NCBI GenBank assembly: GCA_012064385.1
Contig: QRDG01001905.1
Coordinates: 54,759 to 118,758 of the forward strand
From: Puccinellia tenuiflora
Taxonomy: Eukaryota > Streptophyta > Magnoliopsida > Poales > Poaceae
Direction: 5' to 3'
DNA length: 64,000 bases
The translations under genes were made by a program, and so were the position numbers. Below are positions 35,117 to 45,600 of the stretch, in pieces. The notes beneath the pieces were generated by a model. The model was not told the origin of the DNA. It searched no databases and saw only the letters and a program-made list of their open reading frames with translations. Every line of letters begins with the position of its first letter. Positions within the stretch are counted from its first letter, which is position 1.

Positions 35117-38100
35117 ATGGCGGGCACGGGTGCTTGGATGGGCTCCATCATCGATGATGAGTTCCTTCTGAAGCTTCACCGGAATGGGTCCCTGGGGAAG
35201 ATGGGCGATGTGGAGGCTCGCGCCCCTCCCCCAGGAGAGACCTCGCCGAGGCCCAGACCGGACGAATTCGTCATGTTCTACACGCATGTGGAGCGGGGAT
35301 TGGGGCTTCCTGTCAGCTCGTTCTTCAATGAATTCCTGCATTTTTATGGGCTGCAGCCTCACCATCTGGGGGCAAACTGCATCACGCAGCTGTCCTGCTT
35401 CGTCACGCTGTGCGAAGCGTATTTGGGCGTTTGGCCCAGCATGGAGCTCTTCGGCATGTTCTTCTTTTTGCGGTCCCAGGTGACCGCTGGGCAGCAACGC
35501 GACTGCGGCAGCGTCTCCATCAGCGCGAAGGGCACGCCGCTTCCCAAGATCCATCTGCCCGAATCTATCAAGAAGTGGCAAAATACGTACTTTTATGTTC
35601 GGAACGCTACTGAGGTGGACCGAGTCGGCCTCCCGGCCTTCACCGACTCGCGTCCGGCGGACAGATCTTGGAGCCGGAAGCCGGCGGTCGATGTGAATCT
35701 GCAGGGCACCTTGTTCGCCCGCCTGGAGCAACTGGTAGCGGACGGCTTGACGTCTAGGGACCTGACCCTGGCCTGGGTGTCAAGGCGGACGTACCCGCTG
35801 CAGGAGCGCTCGCACAAGATGTGCTTCTATTCTGGCATCCGGGATCCCACTCGAGCCTCCTTGAATATCCCGAAGCAGGAGAGATTATGCGAGTGGGTTT
35901 CCCGTCTCATTACCGACAAGATTGAGGAGGATTGGGACTTCGGGCTCGATCCCTTCACCCGCTCGGATCAAGCTCCTGAGGTGAACTTTTTCCCTTCTCA
36001 TTTTGCTTCCGATTCCCTTTCCGGCTGCCGCCTGATCTAGCCGGCTTGCCGCATAGCTTTGTGAGCTCCAGATGGTTGAAGATTTTGAAGTAGTCTTCGA
36101 GCCTGATGTCCAGGGTCCCCTTTCCGCGGAGCTGACGGCCTTGCTGGAGGAGAATGCCGCCGAGGAGCAGGCGGGTGGAGGTGCGAACACTGCCGCTGGA
36201 GGCGAATCCGGCGGCGATGCCCGTGTCGTCGCGGAAACACGCGGCGATACCACCGAGTCGTCTGGAGGAGGTGCTGATTCCGGCGGCGATGATGGAGGTG
36301 ATGACGACGCTGCCCGGACTGCAACGAGCCCGGTCCCTGCCGCCGGCCCCGACTCCGACTCGGCAGCCTACAGGGACGAGGATCTCGAGCACGACGATCC
36401 GCCCCCGGTTTCGTCGTCCCGTGGTAAGTCTTCTGAGCCCGGGGTCGCCGGGCAGGCTGACGATGTCGTGCGTGTGGTAGTAGATCTCTCCACTGGCTCT
36501 GAACCGGACTCAGAGGGTTCTTCCTCCGTGCCAGCCTCCAAGCCGGCGATATCCACCCGCCGGACCAAGGAATTGGAGGCGGCGGCGCGGAAGAAGGTGG
36601 TTATTACTCGGCGGATCGTGAAGGAGAGGCGGTCGAAGTCGGCCGCCGATGTCGATGCGAATACCGCGCCGCCCAAGCGGAAGGGCGCATTTGAGAAGCG
36701 AGGCGTGCTGCCCGCCAAAAAGTTGGCTTCGATGTCTTCCCGGCCTACCACGGCCGGCCTGTCGCCAGCCGGAAGACCGAAGGCGGAGACGCCTGAGACC
36801 GAGGCCAGGGCGGACGAGATCATGGCCGATATCCGGGCTGAGGTCGACGCCAAGATGGCGGAGGAGGAGGCCCTGACTGGTGGGGCCAAAGACGAGGTGA
36901 TTGGTCGCGCTTCCAGCGGTGATTTTATTTATGATTTGAACCCGGGCGATTTGGAGAGGGAGTTTTATGCTCAAACGACGCAGGCTGTTTTGGCTTTGGA
37001 GACAACTGACATTGGAATGACCATGGAGCAGCTGCTGGCCTCGAGGGAGGACGAGGAGAGGACGAAGGCGGCGGACGTGGAGAGGGCAGAACCCGCCGCC
37101 GACAAGACCCGCGCCCAGGTGGTTAATCTTTCTCCTCCTATTGTTCTTGGTTATGACTCGGGTATCGAGGATATGGAGAAAGCTGTTTACGCGGAGCTGG
37201 CGCAGGCGGATTCAATCCGGGCGTCGATGGATGCCCAGGCGGCTGCAAAGCAGCCAGCGGCTGCCAAGGCGGCCGAGGAGAAAGTGGGAGCAAGCGCGGA
37301 TGCCAGCAATACCGCGAAGGCCTCTGCTGGGGCCGAGGTGGTGCCAGCCCGCGCGGAGCGGCCGGTCGAAGACTCTGTCATTCCGGCGAAAGGCGGCGAT
37401 GTGCCCTCCGGAGGCGTGAAGCGCCTGTCCGACGCCGTGCCCTCTCCCCCGCCAAAGCGTTTGAAGAGGAGGACGGTCAAGGCGCTGGGCTCATGCGTTG
37501 GGTAAGTCCTTGTCTTGTGGTAGGAGTTTTGCGGCTTGAGCTTAGCGGTGACGCTTTCCTTGTTTCGTAGGGCGCCGCTCCCAATAATGGAGACGGCACC
37601 CGTCGTTGTAGCGGAGTCGGCCTCCCGGCCTGCCGCTGGGGCCCCTATGACGCAAGCGGCCAGCCCACCTCCCGAGGCGAGGATGACGGAGGCGGACAGC
37701 CGAGTGCTGGTGGAGGCGGCCCCCCTTGTGGTCGATTTCAACCCTCCGGCTTCAGGTGGTGATGCCGAGGCGCCAGTGAGCGCTTTCCAGGTGGTTCCCC
37801 AGCCCGGCGCCGGGGCTGGGTATCTCGCCTTCCCCACTCCTTCTTTGACCGTATCCGAGACGGCCAAGGATAAGGCCATCGCGGAAGCGACGGCTTCGCT
37901 CCCCGGCCCCCGCCAATCAACTTTGGTGTCTTCTCCGCCGTACTCCGGACCGGTGCCGGCTCGGCCCGATGCGTCGGGGAGATTTCCCCTTGCCGAACTG
38001 GTGGAGCGGGTGGCCAGGGAGAACTTGGCCAACGTAACATTGCTCCGCTCCTCCATAGAGCAAGGCTTTGCCGAGGCGGCTAGGGAGGCGGCATTGCTCA

Positions 38101-39166
38101 GGCGGGAGCTTGAGGCGGCTAAAGGTTTGACTTCCTTTTTCCTTCTGCACTCTGTCTTGCCGTTCTGCCTTTTTCTCTTGCATGTCTTGGCTTGACGGTG
38201 ATTTGATCTCCACAGGTGACACCACCTCCCGCGCCGGCTTGGAGACGTGGCTGAAGGAGAAGGACGCTGCCCTGACCTTGGCCAAGACGGATCTCCAGAC
38301 GGCGGAGAAGGCATTAGAAGAGCGCCGCCTCGAGGTCGTCCGGCTGGGCGAGGAGACGGCGAGACTGCGGGAGTCCGAGCGTCGGAAGCAGAGCGAGGTT
38401 GAGTCTCTCCGCGGGGATGCGACCGAGTTGAGGGATCTGCTGAAGGCTTCCGTCGAGAACAGCGACAAGATCGTCCAGGAGGCCAAGGCGCGCGAGCTTG
38501 AGCAGGAGCAGCTGGTGGGCGGCTTGGTCAAGGAGGTTGAGCGCGTAAACGAGCTGATCCTCGGTAAGTGAGGTCTCCTTTCTCCTTGGTTTCTTGCTTT
38601 GGGTCTTCTATTCGGCCTCATTGGTTTGAAATGCAGGCCTCTATCCCGAGGTGGATGCGCAACTCCAAAAAGATGCTGCCTCGGCTCACTCCCGACCGGA
38701 ATCCTCTGGTGCTGCTGCTGGGTCTACTCCGACTACCGCCTCCCGTCTTCTGCGGTTCGGCCAGGAATTCAAGCGGCTAAAGGAAGCGGCTGAGGGCGTG
38801 CTTGAGAACTTATGGCCGGACTCTTCCTTGCCCACTGCTCTCCCCGACTTATGCGCCCGGCTCGAAGGAGCGCCTGCCGGCATCAATGATCAAGTGGAGA
38901 TGGCGGCGCGCGGAGGCGCCGACATGGCCCTGGCCGTGGTGAAGTCGTGGTATCCGGGCGTGCTGATGAGTAGGCTAATGGACGGCTTCCGCGCTGGGAC
39001 ATCCTTCGTGGACTTGCGTCCAGAAATTGCCGAGGCCTCCGAGCGGATTGCCGAGGCGGTTGACCTGACGAAGCTGGTACCTGTCGAGCCATCTTCGGCG
39101 CCACAGCCGACTGAAGATACTGGAGCCGGCGACGCTGCTGCCGCTACCGACGCCGCTACCGTTTGA
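35117..39166 (+). CDS. Five-exon antisense gene of the gypsy element (Transposase_28-like)
   Basis: Exons 35117-35980, 36072-37501, 37571-38124, 38216-38563 and 38637-39166; all four introns (69-91 nt) have GT-AG ends and the frame is kept across every junction, giving 1241 residues and one terminal TGA. Exon 1 encodes a domain like the plant 'putative gypsy type transposon' family (PF04195 as I recall it): FYTHVERGLGLPVSSFFNEF, then LCEAYLGVWPSMELFGMFFF. Exon 2 is acidic and Ala/Glu-rich with basic patches (AARKKVVITRRIVKERR, PPKRLKRRTVK). Exon 4 is a coiled coil (TAEKALEERRLEVVRLGEE). It runs opposite to gag-pol. Function in the element is unknown; the basic patches suggest a nuclear, multimerising protein. 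Confidence 0.82.
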
Positions 39167-39486
39167 TTCGCTCGTCTCCCCGGAATGCCGGGTGTAACTG
39201 TTGTTCTGTGCCATTAACTGTCCTGCCACATTAGCCGCCTTGTTATCTTGGACACCTTTGAAGGTTATCATGTAAAAATTCGCTATTCTGCTTCTTGCCG
39301 TGATCTGTTATCATAAGTGTCGTTTCCTCTGTGGCTGTTGGGCCTTTGTACTGGAATTCGTTTTTGTTTTGGTGATGATAATCACCATGCCCAGCCCCCG
39401 AATTTTGGGCCGGCTTGAGCATCTAGCCGGGTCGAAATTTCACGTTTCCTGCCTATCGCTTATCTTCTGTCGTCGTTATATCGTGC

Positions 39487-40470
39487 AGCCCCCGAGTCCG
39501 TGACTTGGGGTGATTTAGATACACGTCCGGGTCTGCGGAGCCGGCCTGCCGGCTGCGCGGCCCCCGGGAATTGTTATGCCGGCTGACGGCTTGGCAGCCC
39601 CCGAGTCCATGACTCGGGGTGTTTTTTTTTTATATGTTCGTCCGGGTCTGGGCAGCCGCCTTGGCGGGTGCGCAGCGCCCGGGAATCTTTTGCCGGCTGA
39701 CGGCTTGGCAGCCCCCGAGTCCGTGACTTGGGGTGATTTATATGTTCATCCGGGTCTGGGCAGCCGCCTTGGCGGGTGCGCAGCCCCCGGGAATCTTTTT
39801 GCCGGCTGACGGCTTCGCAGCCCCCGAGTCCATGACTCGGGGTGATTTTTATGTTCGTCCGGGTCTGGGCAGCCGCCTTGGCGGGTGCGCAGCCCCCGGG
39901 AATCTTTATGCCGGCTGACGGCTTCGCAGCCCCCGAGTCCGTGACTCGGGGTGATTTTTATATTCGTCCGGGTCTGGGCAGCCGCCTTGGCGGGTGCGCA
40001 GCCCCCGGGAATCTTTTTATGCCGGCTGACGGCTTGGCAGCCCCCGAGTCCGTGACTCGAGGTGTTTTTTATATGTTCGTCCGGGTCTGGGCAGCCGCCT
40101 TGGCGGGTGCGCAGCCCCCGGGTATCTTTATGCCGGCTGACGGCTTCGCAGCCCCCGAGTCCGTGACTCGGGGTGATTTTTATATTCGTCCGGGTCTGGG
40201 CAGCCGCCTTGGCGGGTGCGCAGCCCCCGGGAATCTTTTTATGCCGGCTGACGGCTTGGCAGCCCCCGAGTCCGTGACTCGAGGTGTTTTTATATGTTCG
40301 TCCGGGTCTGGGCAGCCGCCTTGGCGGGTGCGCAGCCCCCGGGTATCTTTATGCCGGCTGACGGCTTCGCAGCCCCCGAGTCCGTGACTCGGGGTGATTT
40401 TTATATTCGTCCGGGTCTGGGCAGCCGGCTTGCGGGCTGCGCAGCCCCCGGGTATCTTTTTATGCCGGCT
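39487..40470. repeat. Tandem array of about 109 bp, nine units
   Basis: Units start cagcccccgagtcc near 39487, 39595, 39709, 39820, 39928, 40038, 40148, 40258 and 40368. Each holds cccgagtc...gactcggg, an inverted pair, and on the minus strand ctcgggggct, the same core as the polypurine tract at 34577. Confidence 0.9.
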
Positions 40471-40608
40471 TGGCCTTGCCTCCTTGGCTTCTGTGCGTGG
40501 ACCCGGTTGCAGTTACTGAAGGGTCTTGTCAACTGAGTTTCGTTACCACGTGTTGATCATGGGATCGTGGGCGACGGTTGGGTCTCCCACGTTGTCCCTT
40601 GTTTGTGT

Positions 40609-40614
40609 TATAAA
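40609..40614 (+). promoter_or_regulatory. TATA box before the AT-hook gene
   Basis: TATAAA in gtgttataaagcttc, about 90 bp upstream of the ATG at 40703. Confidence 0.5.
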
Positions 40615-40702
40615 GCTTCACAGTTTTCGTTCTTCCTTCTCATTGCTTACACCTTCTTGCTCTCCCTTCGTCTTCCTTCTATCGTTCCCTCGCGTCCCTG
40701 CC

Positions 40703-41508
40703 ATGGTGAAGTCCGAGCCTTTGGATGTTGCCGCTGAGGAGACCATCGCTGCGCCTCCGGCGAAACGTCCTCGCGGTCGTCCCCCCAAGAATGGCGGTCG
40801 AGGGCGGGGAAGGCGGTCACCTCCGCTGCCGCCGGTAGCAGCACTGGCCGCGGCAAGGGCGGCGGCCGTGCTGGTTTGAGGAGTGCGGGTGCCGTCAGTG
40901 GCGGCGTTAGCATCGGCATTGGTCGTGGCAAAAACCTCCTTGTTCTTCACGACTCATCGAGCGAGGAGGAAGCCACCCCTGTTCTTCCACCCCCAGGCTT
41001 TGACCCGATTCCTAAATATGCTCCGTCTGCTGTCGCCGACAGCGAGGAAGAGAGCGCGGAGTTGTCCTCCGCCTCTTCCGACTCCCTGGAGAATCCGCGG
41101 CGCCCGGCCTGGGGTGTGTTCCCTATCGGGGAATTCCTCATGATCCTGCACTCGCCAGTTACTGGGCCGGTGCAGAGGCTTCCCGATGCCTTCGCCGACG
41201 CACTTCCAGGCGTTGGCCACTTCAAGTTCAAGCTCTTCCGTGAGGGTGCTTCCCAGGGTCCCTGGAATGCAACCGTCCGGTTCACCTCCCAGGTGGAGGG
41301 TAATGCTGTAGTCAACAGGGTGGAGTTTGTCAGGGGTTGGGACGAGTTCGCTGACTTCTACGAGCTCGAAGCCGGCTTCATCCTCTGCTTCCGTCTCCGG
41401 CGTGACAAGGGCGTCTTCTTCGTGAAGGTGTTCGACGGCACCCTTTGCATCAAGCACTGGGTTGGCAAGAAGTTAGGTGGATCCGGGAAGGTGACGGTTG
41501 CCGCTTAG
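40703..41508 (+). pseudogene. AT-hook plus B3-like antisense gene, one frameshift
   Basis: ATG at 40703 in a good context (gccATGG) opens a frame encoding MVKSEPLD and an AT-hook, KRPRGRPPK, then stops at 40877-40879. A second frame, open from about 40810 through 41508, continues with GRGKGGGRAG, a Ser/Glu-rich stretch (DSSSEEEATP) and a C-terminal domain of about 120 residues shaped like B3: GWDEFADFYELEAGFILCFR followed by VFFVKVFDGT. Joining needs one frame change near 40815, by mutation or an unrecognised intron. AT-hooks bind the minor groove of AT-rich DNA and B3 domains bind the major groove, so a chromatin or DNA-binding role is an inference. The gene lies antisense to gag-pol and downstream of the 109-bp array. 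Confidence 0.65.
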
Positions 41509-42351
41509 GGAGCTCTACCGGCTCGACCTTGTAGTTGCGCGGGGAAGGTCCGCCTGTGGACTTCCCTCTTTTGCTTTGTTGTTTAGCCTTCATCTGTAAT
41601 GCCTTGCCCTTGTTTTAATGCTACTTGCTCTTGTTCCTGTACTTGTTTGCTTGTGCGCAATTTTCATTTCTTGCTCGTCGGGCCTGTGTCCGGCTTGGGC
41701 TCTCGAAGCCGGTTGGCGGCGTTTCCGCGCGTGAAATGAAATAATGAAGCGATTAGCTTGCTATTTTGATCACGGAGAACACTTTTACTATGTTTATTTC
41801 AGTTTCACACTCGCCTGTAGCCTTTCCCGCCGCCGTTCGTGTGCACTTCACCGTCTAGCGGGATCATGCACACTACTACAACGCTAGGATCCGGTTTGTT
41901 AGGCCAGAGTTTTCTCAGCCGGTAACGACTTCTATTTCTTACGTCTTTCACATACACTCAGCCTCCAGCTTATTCTCTTGCCGGCCTTAACCGGATTCGA
42001 AGAGTTAGCCGTTTAGCGTTGTGTAGTTAATCATCCGTAATCGGAGAAGCGGTTGCCGACTGCCGGCTTGGCCGAGTTTGCAGAAGAACGTTATTTCAGC
42101 CGGCAGGACTTCCCTTTATGCGTTTTTCACGTTGTTGGCCCCCTCCAGCTTGTTCTCTTGCCGGCCTTAACCGGATTCGAAGAGTTAGCCGTTTAGGGGT
42201 TAGTCACGCTACACGGCCGCTAAAAGCAAGCTTGCCGGCTGCCGGAAGAACCGGAAAGAAAATTGCGGAAAAAGTTGCGAAAAACTGCTCATGTGTTCAT
42301 CATTCTCGTTTCTTTTATTGATAGCATAGGTGATACATACATTGTACTTTC
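41509..42351. other. Non-coding spacer of the gypsy element with a duplicated segment
   Basis: The segment cttgccggccttaaccggat and its neighbours occur twice, near 41980 and 42157, a spacing of about 180 bp. No further gene is seen. Confidence 0.7.
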
Positions 42352-45300
42352 TCAAGTGTAGAATCGGCGCAAGAGTGACGCGTTCCATGGCCTTTCCGTT
42401 TCATCGCCTTCCTTGTCCATCGTGTCCTTCTTGTGCTCGCGGGCGTCGATGAGGTAGTAAGCATCGTTTATGAGCGCTTTGCTGACGATGAATGGTCCTT
42501 CCCACGGTGATGACAACTTGTGCATGTTTTTGGTGTCCTGGATGAGCCGTAGCACGAGATCGCCTTCTCGAAAGTGGACGTGCTTGACGCGCCGACTGTG
42601 ATAGTTGCGTAGTTGCTGCTGGTACATCGCCGACCTTGATTCGGCAAGCTGACGTGCTTCCTCGAGCAGGTCCATTCCATCCTCGTAGGCTTGCTTAGCT
42701 TGTGCCTCCGTGTATAGCACGATCCGGGGTGCGTCGTGCTCGATGTCTGTTGGCATGACGGCTTCAGCTCCGTGGACGAGGAAGAAGGGGGTGAAGCCGG
42801 TTGAACGGTTCGGCGTTGTCCTTAGGCTCCAGAGGACGGAAGGTAGCTCTTCTTCCCACGCGCCGGCTGCCCGCTCGAGCGGTTCGAGCAGCCGAGGTTT
42901 GATGCCGGATAGGATGAGGCCGTTTGCTCGCTCGACTTGCCCGTTCGACTGCGGGTGCGCGACGGAGGCCACGTCGAGCCGGATGCCGGTCCTGCCGCAG
43001 AACTTGGCGAATTCTCCCTTGACGAAGTTTGTCCCGTTGTCCGTGATGATGCTGTTGGGGTAGCCGAAGCGGTAGATGATGCTTTTGAAGAACTTGACTG
43101 CTGTTGGTCCATCCAGTTTCTTGATCGGCTTGGCTTCGATCCATTTCGTGAACTTGTCGACCGCTACCAGCAGGTGTGTCATGCCTCCACTGGATCTCCT
43201 CAGTGGTCCAACCATGTCGAGCCCCCAGACGGCAAACGGCCAGGTGATAGGAATTGTCTTGAGTGCCGAAGCCGGCGTGTGCTTCTGCGTTGCAAATCGT
43301 TGGCAGCCGTTGCAGAGTCGGACCAGTTGGTTCGCGTCCGCCAGCGCAGTCGGCCAATAGAACCCGTGCCTGAACGCCTTAGCCACAATTGCCCTTGAGG
43401 ATGCGTGATGGCCGCATTCGCCTTGATGGATCTCCCTTAGGATCCTGATCCCTTCTTCTTGGCTCACGCAGCGTTGGAACATTCCGGATACGCTGCGCTT
43501 GTATAGCTCGTTGTTGATGATGGTGTAAGCGCTTGCCCGACGTTTGATTTGCCTGGCGATGAGCTCGTCCGTCGGGAGCTCGTTGTTGGCGAGGTAGGCG
43601 AGGAAGGGTTGGGTCCATGGTGGAGCCGCTTCGATGACGAGGACCTCGACGGGCTCCGTCTCGCCTGGAGCCGGCCCAGCCGACTCCGTGTCCGGCGGCA
43701 TCCGGATGGAATCGGAGCCGGGACACGGCGTGATGGATGGTTTGTAGAGCTTCTCGAGGGCGACGCCGGGTGGGATTTCCTCGCGAAGAGAGCCAATGTT
43801 CGCCAGGGTGTCGGCCGCCTCGTTGTTGGAGCGGTGGATGTGGTGGAACTCGCATCCTTCGAAGTATCCCGCGAGCTGCTGGACGAAGAAGCGGTAGGCG
43901 GCCATGTTGGGGTCCTTGGCGTCCCAATGACCAGTGGTCTGCTGGACCACCAAGTCGGAGTCGCCGTAGCAGAGGATTCGCTTGATGTTCATAGCCTTGG
44001 CGAGCTTGAGGCCGTGTGCGAGGGCTTCATACTCGGCTACGTTGTTGGACGCCGTGAAGTGGATCTGTAGCACGTATTCGAGTCGGCCCCCCTTGGGCGA
44101 GGTGAGGACGACTCCGGCGCCGAGTCCCCAGTATCTTTTGGATCCATCGAAGTGCATGAGCCAATGTTCGCCGGAGCCGGGTGGCGGCGGTACGTGGTCC
44201 GTCTCCGTCCAATCGGCAAGAAAGTCCGCCAGCTCCTGCGACTTGATCGCTGTTCTCTTGTCGTACTCGACTCCGTGCGCCGTCAGGTTGATCGCCCATT
44301 TCGCAACTCTGCCGGTTGCGTCCTTGTTGCCTATGATCTCGGCAAGCGGTGCGTCGCTTATCACTTTGATCGGGTGCTCTTGAAAGTAATGTTTCAGCTT
44401 CTTCGTTGCCATGTACACGCCGTATACGAGCTTCTGGTAGTGCGGGTAGTTTTGCTTTGATTGCGAGAGCACCTCACTGAGGTAGTAGACTGGCCGCTGA
44501 ACCGGCCGCTGCTTGCCGGGTTCGTCTCGTTCCACCACTAGGACCACGCTGACGACTCGATTGGAGGCGGCAATGTACATGAGCATGGGCTCCTTTGGGG
44601 TCGGAGGTGCCAGGACCGGGGTGGTGGCCATCGCCCGCTTGAGTTCCTTGAAGGCGGCGTCGGCCGCGTCGCTCCAGACGAACTTGTCCGTTTTCTTCAG
44701 TAAGTGGTAGAGCGGGAGAGCCTTCTCCCCGAGCCGGCTGATGAAGCGGCTAAGGGAAGCTAGGCAACCGGCGAACTTCTGGATGTCCTTGACGCTTCTT
44801 GGTTGTCGCATGTTGTCGATGGCGGCGATTTTCTCCGGGTTGGCCTCGATTCCTCGTGCCGACACAAGGTAGCCGAGTAGCTGTCCGGCTGGAACGCCGA
44901 ACACGCATTTCTCCGGGTTGAGCTTCATCTGGAAGCGGCGGAGGTTGTCGAAGGTTTCCTTGAGGTCGAGGAGGAGGGTTTGCTTCTCCTTGGTCTTGAT
45001 GACGACGTCGTCGACGTAGGCGTGCGCGTTGCGACCGATCTGGTCGTGCAAGCATTTCTGCATGCAGCGCTGGTATGTTGCTCCCGCGTTCTTCAAGCCG
45101 AACGGCATGGTGGTGTAGCAGTACGGGCCGTATGGGGTGATGAAGGCGGTCTTGAGCTGGTCGTCCGGATTCAGCGGAATTTGGTGGTAGCCGGAGTAGG
45201 CGTCGAGGAGGGAGAGGAGGTCGCAGCCGGCCGTGGAGTCGATCACTTGGTCGATGCGCGGCAATGCGAAGGGGTCTTTAGGGCAAGCCTTGTTGAGGTG

Positions 45301-45537
45301 GGTGTAGTCGATACACATCCGCCATTTCTTGTTCTTCTTTTCCACCATCACCGGATTGGCTAGCCACTCCGTGTGTTGCACTTCTTTGATGAACCCGGCC
45401 GCGAGTAGCCGGGCTATTTCTTCTCCTATAAGCTGTCTTCTTCCTTCCGCGAAACGTCGCAGGGACTGTTTTACCGGCTTGGCGTCTGGCCGGACGTGAA
45501 GAGAGTGCTCGGCGAGTTCCCTCGGCACACCAGGCAT
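42352..45537 (-). CDS. Gypsy pol: reverse transcriptase, two RNase H domains, integrase
   Basis: 1061 codons open without interruption. The reverse transcriptase holds LLDAYSGYHQI (Asp112) and the catalytic AYVDDV box (residues 173-178). A first RNase H segment follows (VYYLSEVLSQSKQNYPHYQK). A second RNase H reads LMHFDGSKRYWGLGAGVVL with a late NNEAADTLANIGS, as in the Tat lineage. The integrase has its HHCC zinc domain (GHHASS...CNGCQRF), then WGLDMVGPL, ITDNGTNFV and the E-containing AHPQSNGQVERAN. It would make cDNA from element RNA and insert it. The apparent start at 45537 is not natural: the frame continues upstream across one TAG codon into the protease frame. Confidence 0.93.
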   Translation of the reverse strand: MPGVPRELAEHSLHVRPDAKPVKQSLRRFAEGRRQLIGEEIARLLAAGFIKEVQHTEWLANPVMVEKKNKKWRMCIDYTHLNKACPKDPFALPRIDQVIDSTAGCDLLSLLDAYSGYHQIPLNPDDQLKTAFITPYGPYCYTTMPFGLKNAGATYQRCMQKCLHDQIGRNAHAYVDDVVIKTKEKQTLLLDLKETFDNLRRFQMKLNPEKCVFGVPAGQLLGYLVSARGIEANPEKIAAIDNMRQPRSVKDIQKFAGCLASLSRFISRLGEKALPLYHLLKKTDKFVWSDAADAAFKELKRAMATTPVLAPPTPKEPMLMYIAASNRVVSVVLVVERDEPGKQRPVQRPVYYLSEVLSQSKQNYPHYQKLVYGVYMATKKLKHYFQEHPIKVISDAPLAEIIGNKDATGRVAKWAINLTAHGVEYDKRTAIKSQELADFLADWTETDHVPPPPGSGEHWLMHFDGSKRYWGLGAGVVLTSPKGGRLEYVLQIHFTASNNVAEYEALAHGLKLAKAMNIKRILCYGDSDLVVQQTTGHWDAKDPNMAAYRFFVQQLAGYFEGCEFHHIHRSNNEAADTLANIGSLREEIPPGVALEKLYKPSITPCPGSDSIRMPPDTESAGPAPGETEPVEVLVIEAAPPWTQPFLAYLANNELPTDELIARQIKRRASAYTIINNELYKRSVSGMFQRCVSQEEGIRILREIHQGECGHHASSRAIVAKAFRHGFYWPTALADANQLVRLCNGCQRFATQKHTPASALKTIPITWPFAVWGLDMVGPLRRSSGGMTHLLVAVDKFTKWIEAKPIKKLDGPTAVKFFKSIIYRFGYPNSIITDNGTNFVKGEFAKFCGRTGIRLDVASVAHPQSNGQVERANGLILSGIKPRLLEPLERAAGAWEEELPSVLWSLRTTPNRSTGFTPFFLVHGAEAVMPTDIEHDAPRIVLYTEAQAKQAYEDGMDLLEEARQLAESRSAMYQQQLRNYHSRRVKHVHFREGDLVLRLIQDTKNMHKLSSPWEGPFIVSKALINDAYYLIDAREHKKDTMDKEGDETERPWNASLLRRFYT

Positions 45538-45600
45538 GTCCTTGGGGGACCACGCGAAGATGTCCCGGTTCTCACGGAGGAACTCGACGAGCGCGCTTTC

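Noticed and set aside
39576..40536. Repetitive open frames over the 109-bp array
   Set aside because: A unit length kept nearly in frame makes long frames by itself, and the frame shifts between units. No start context or domain.
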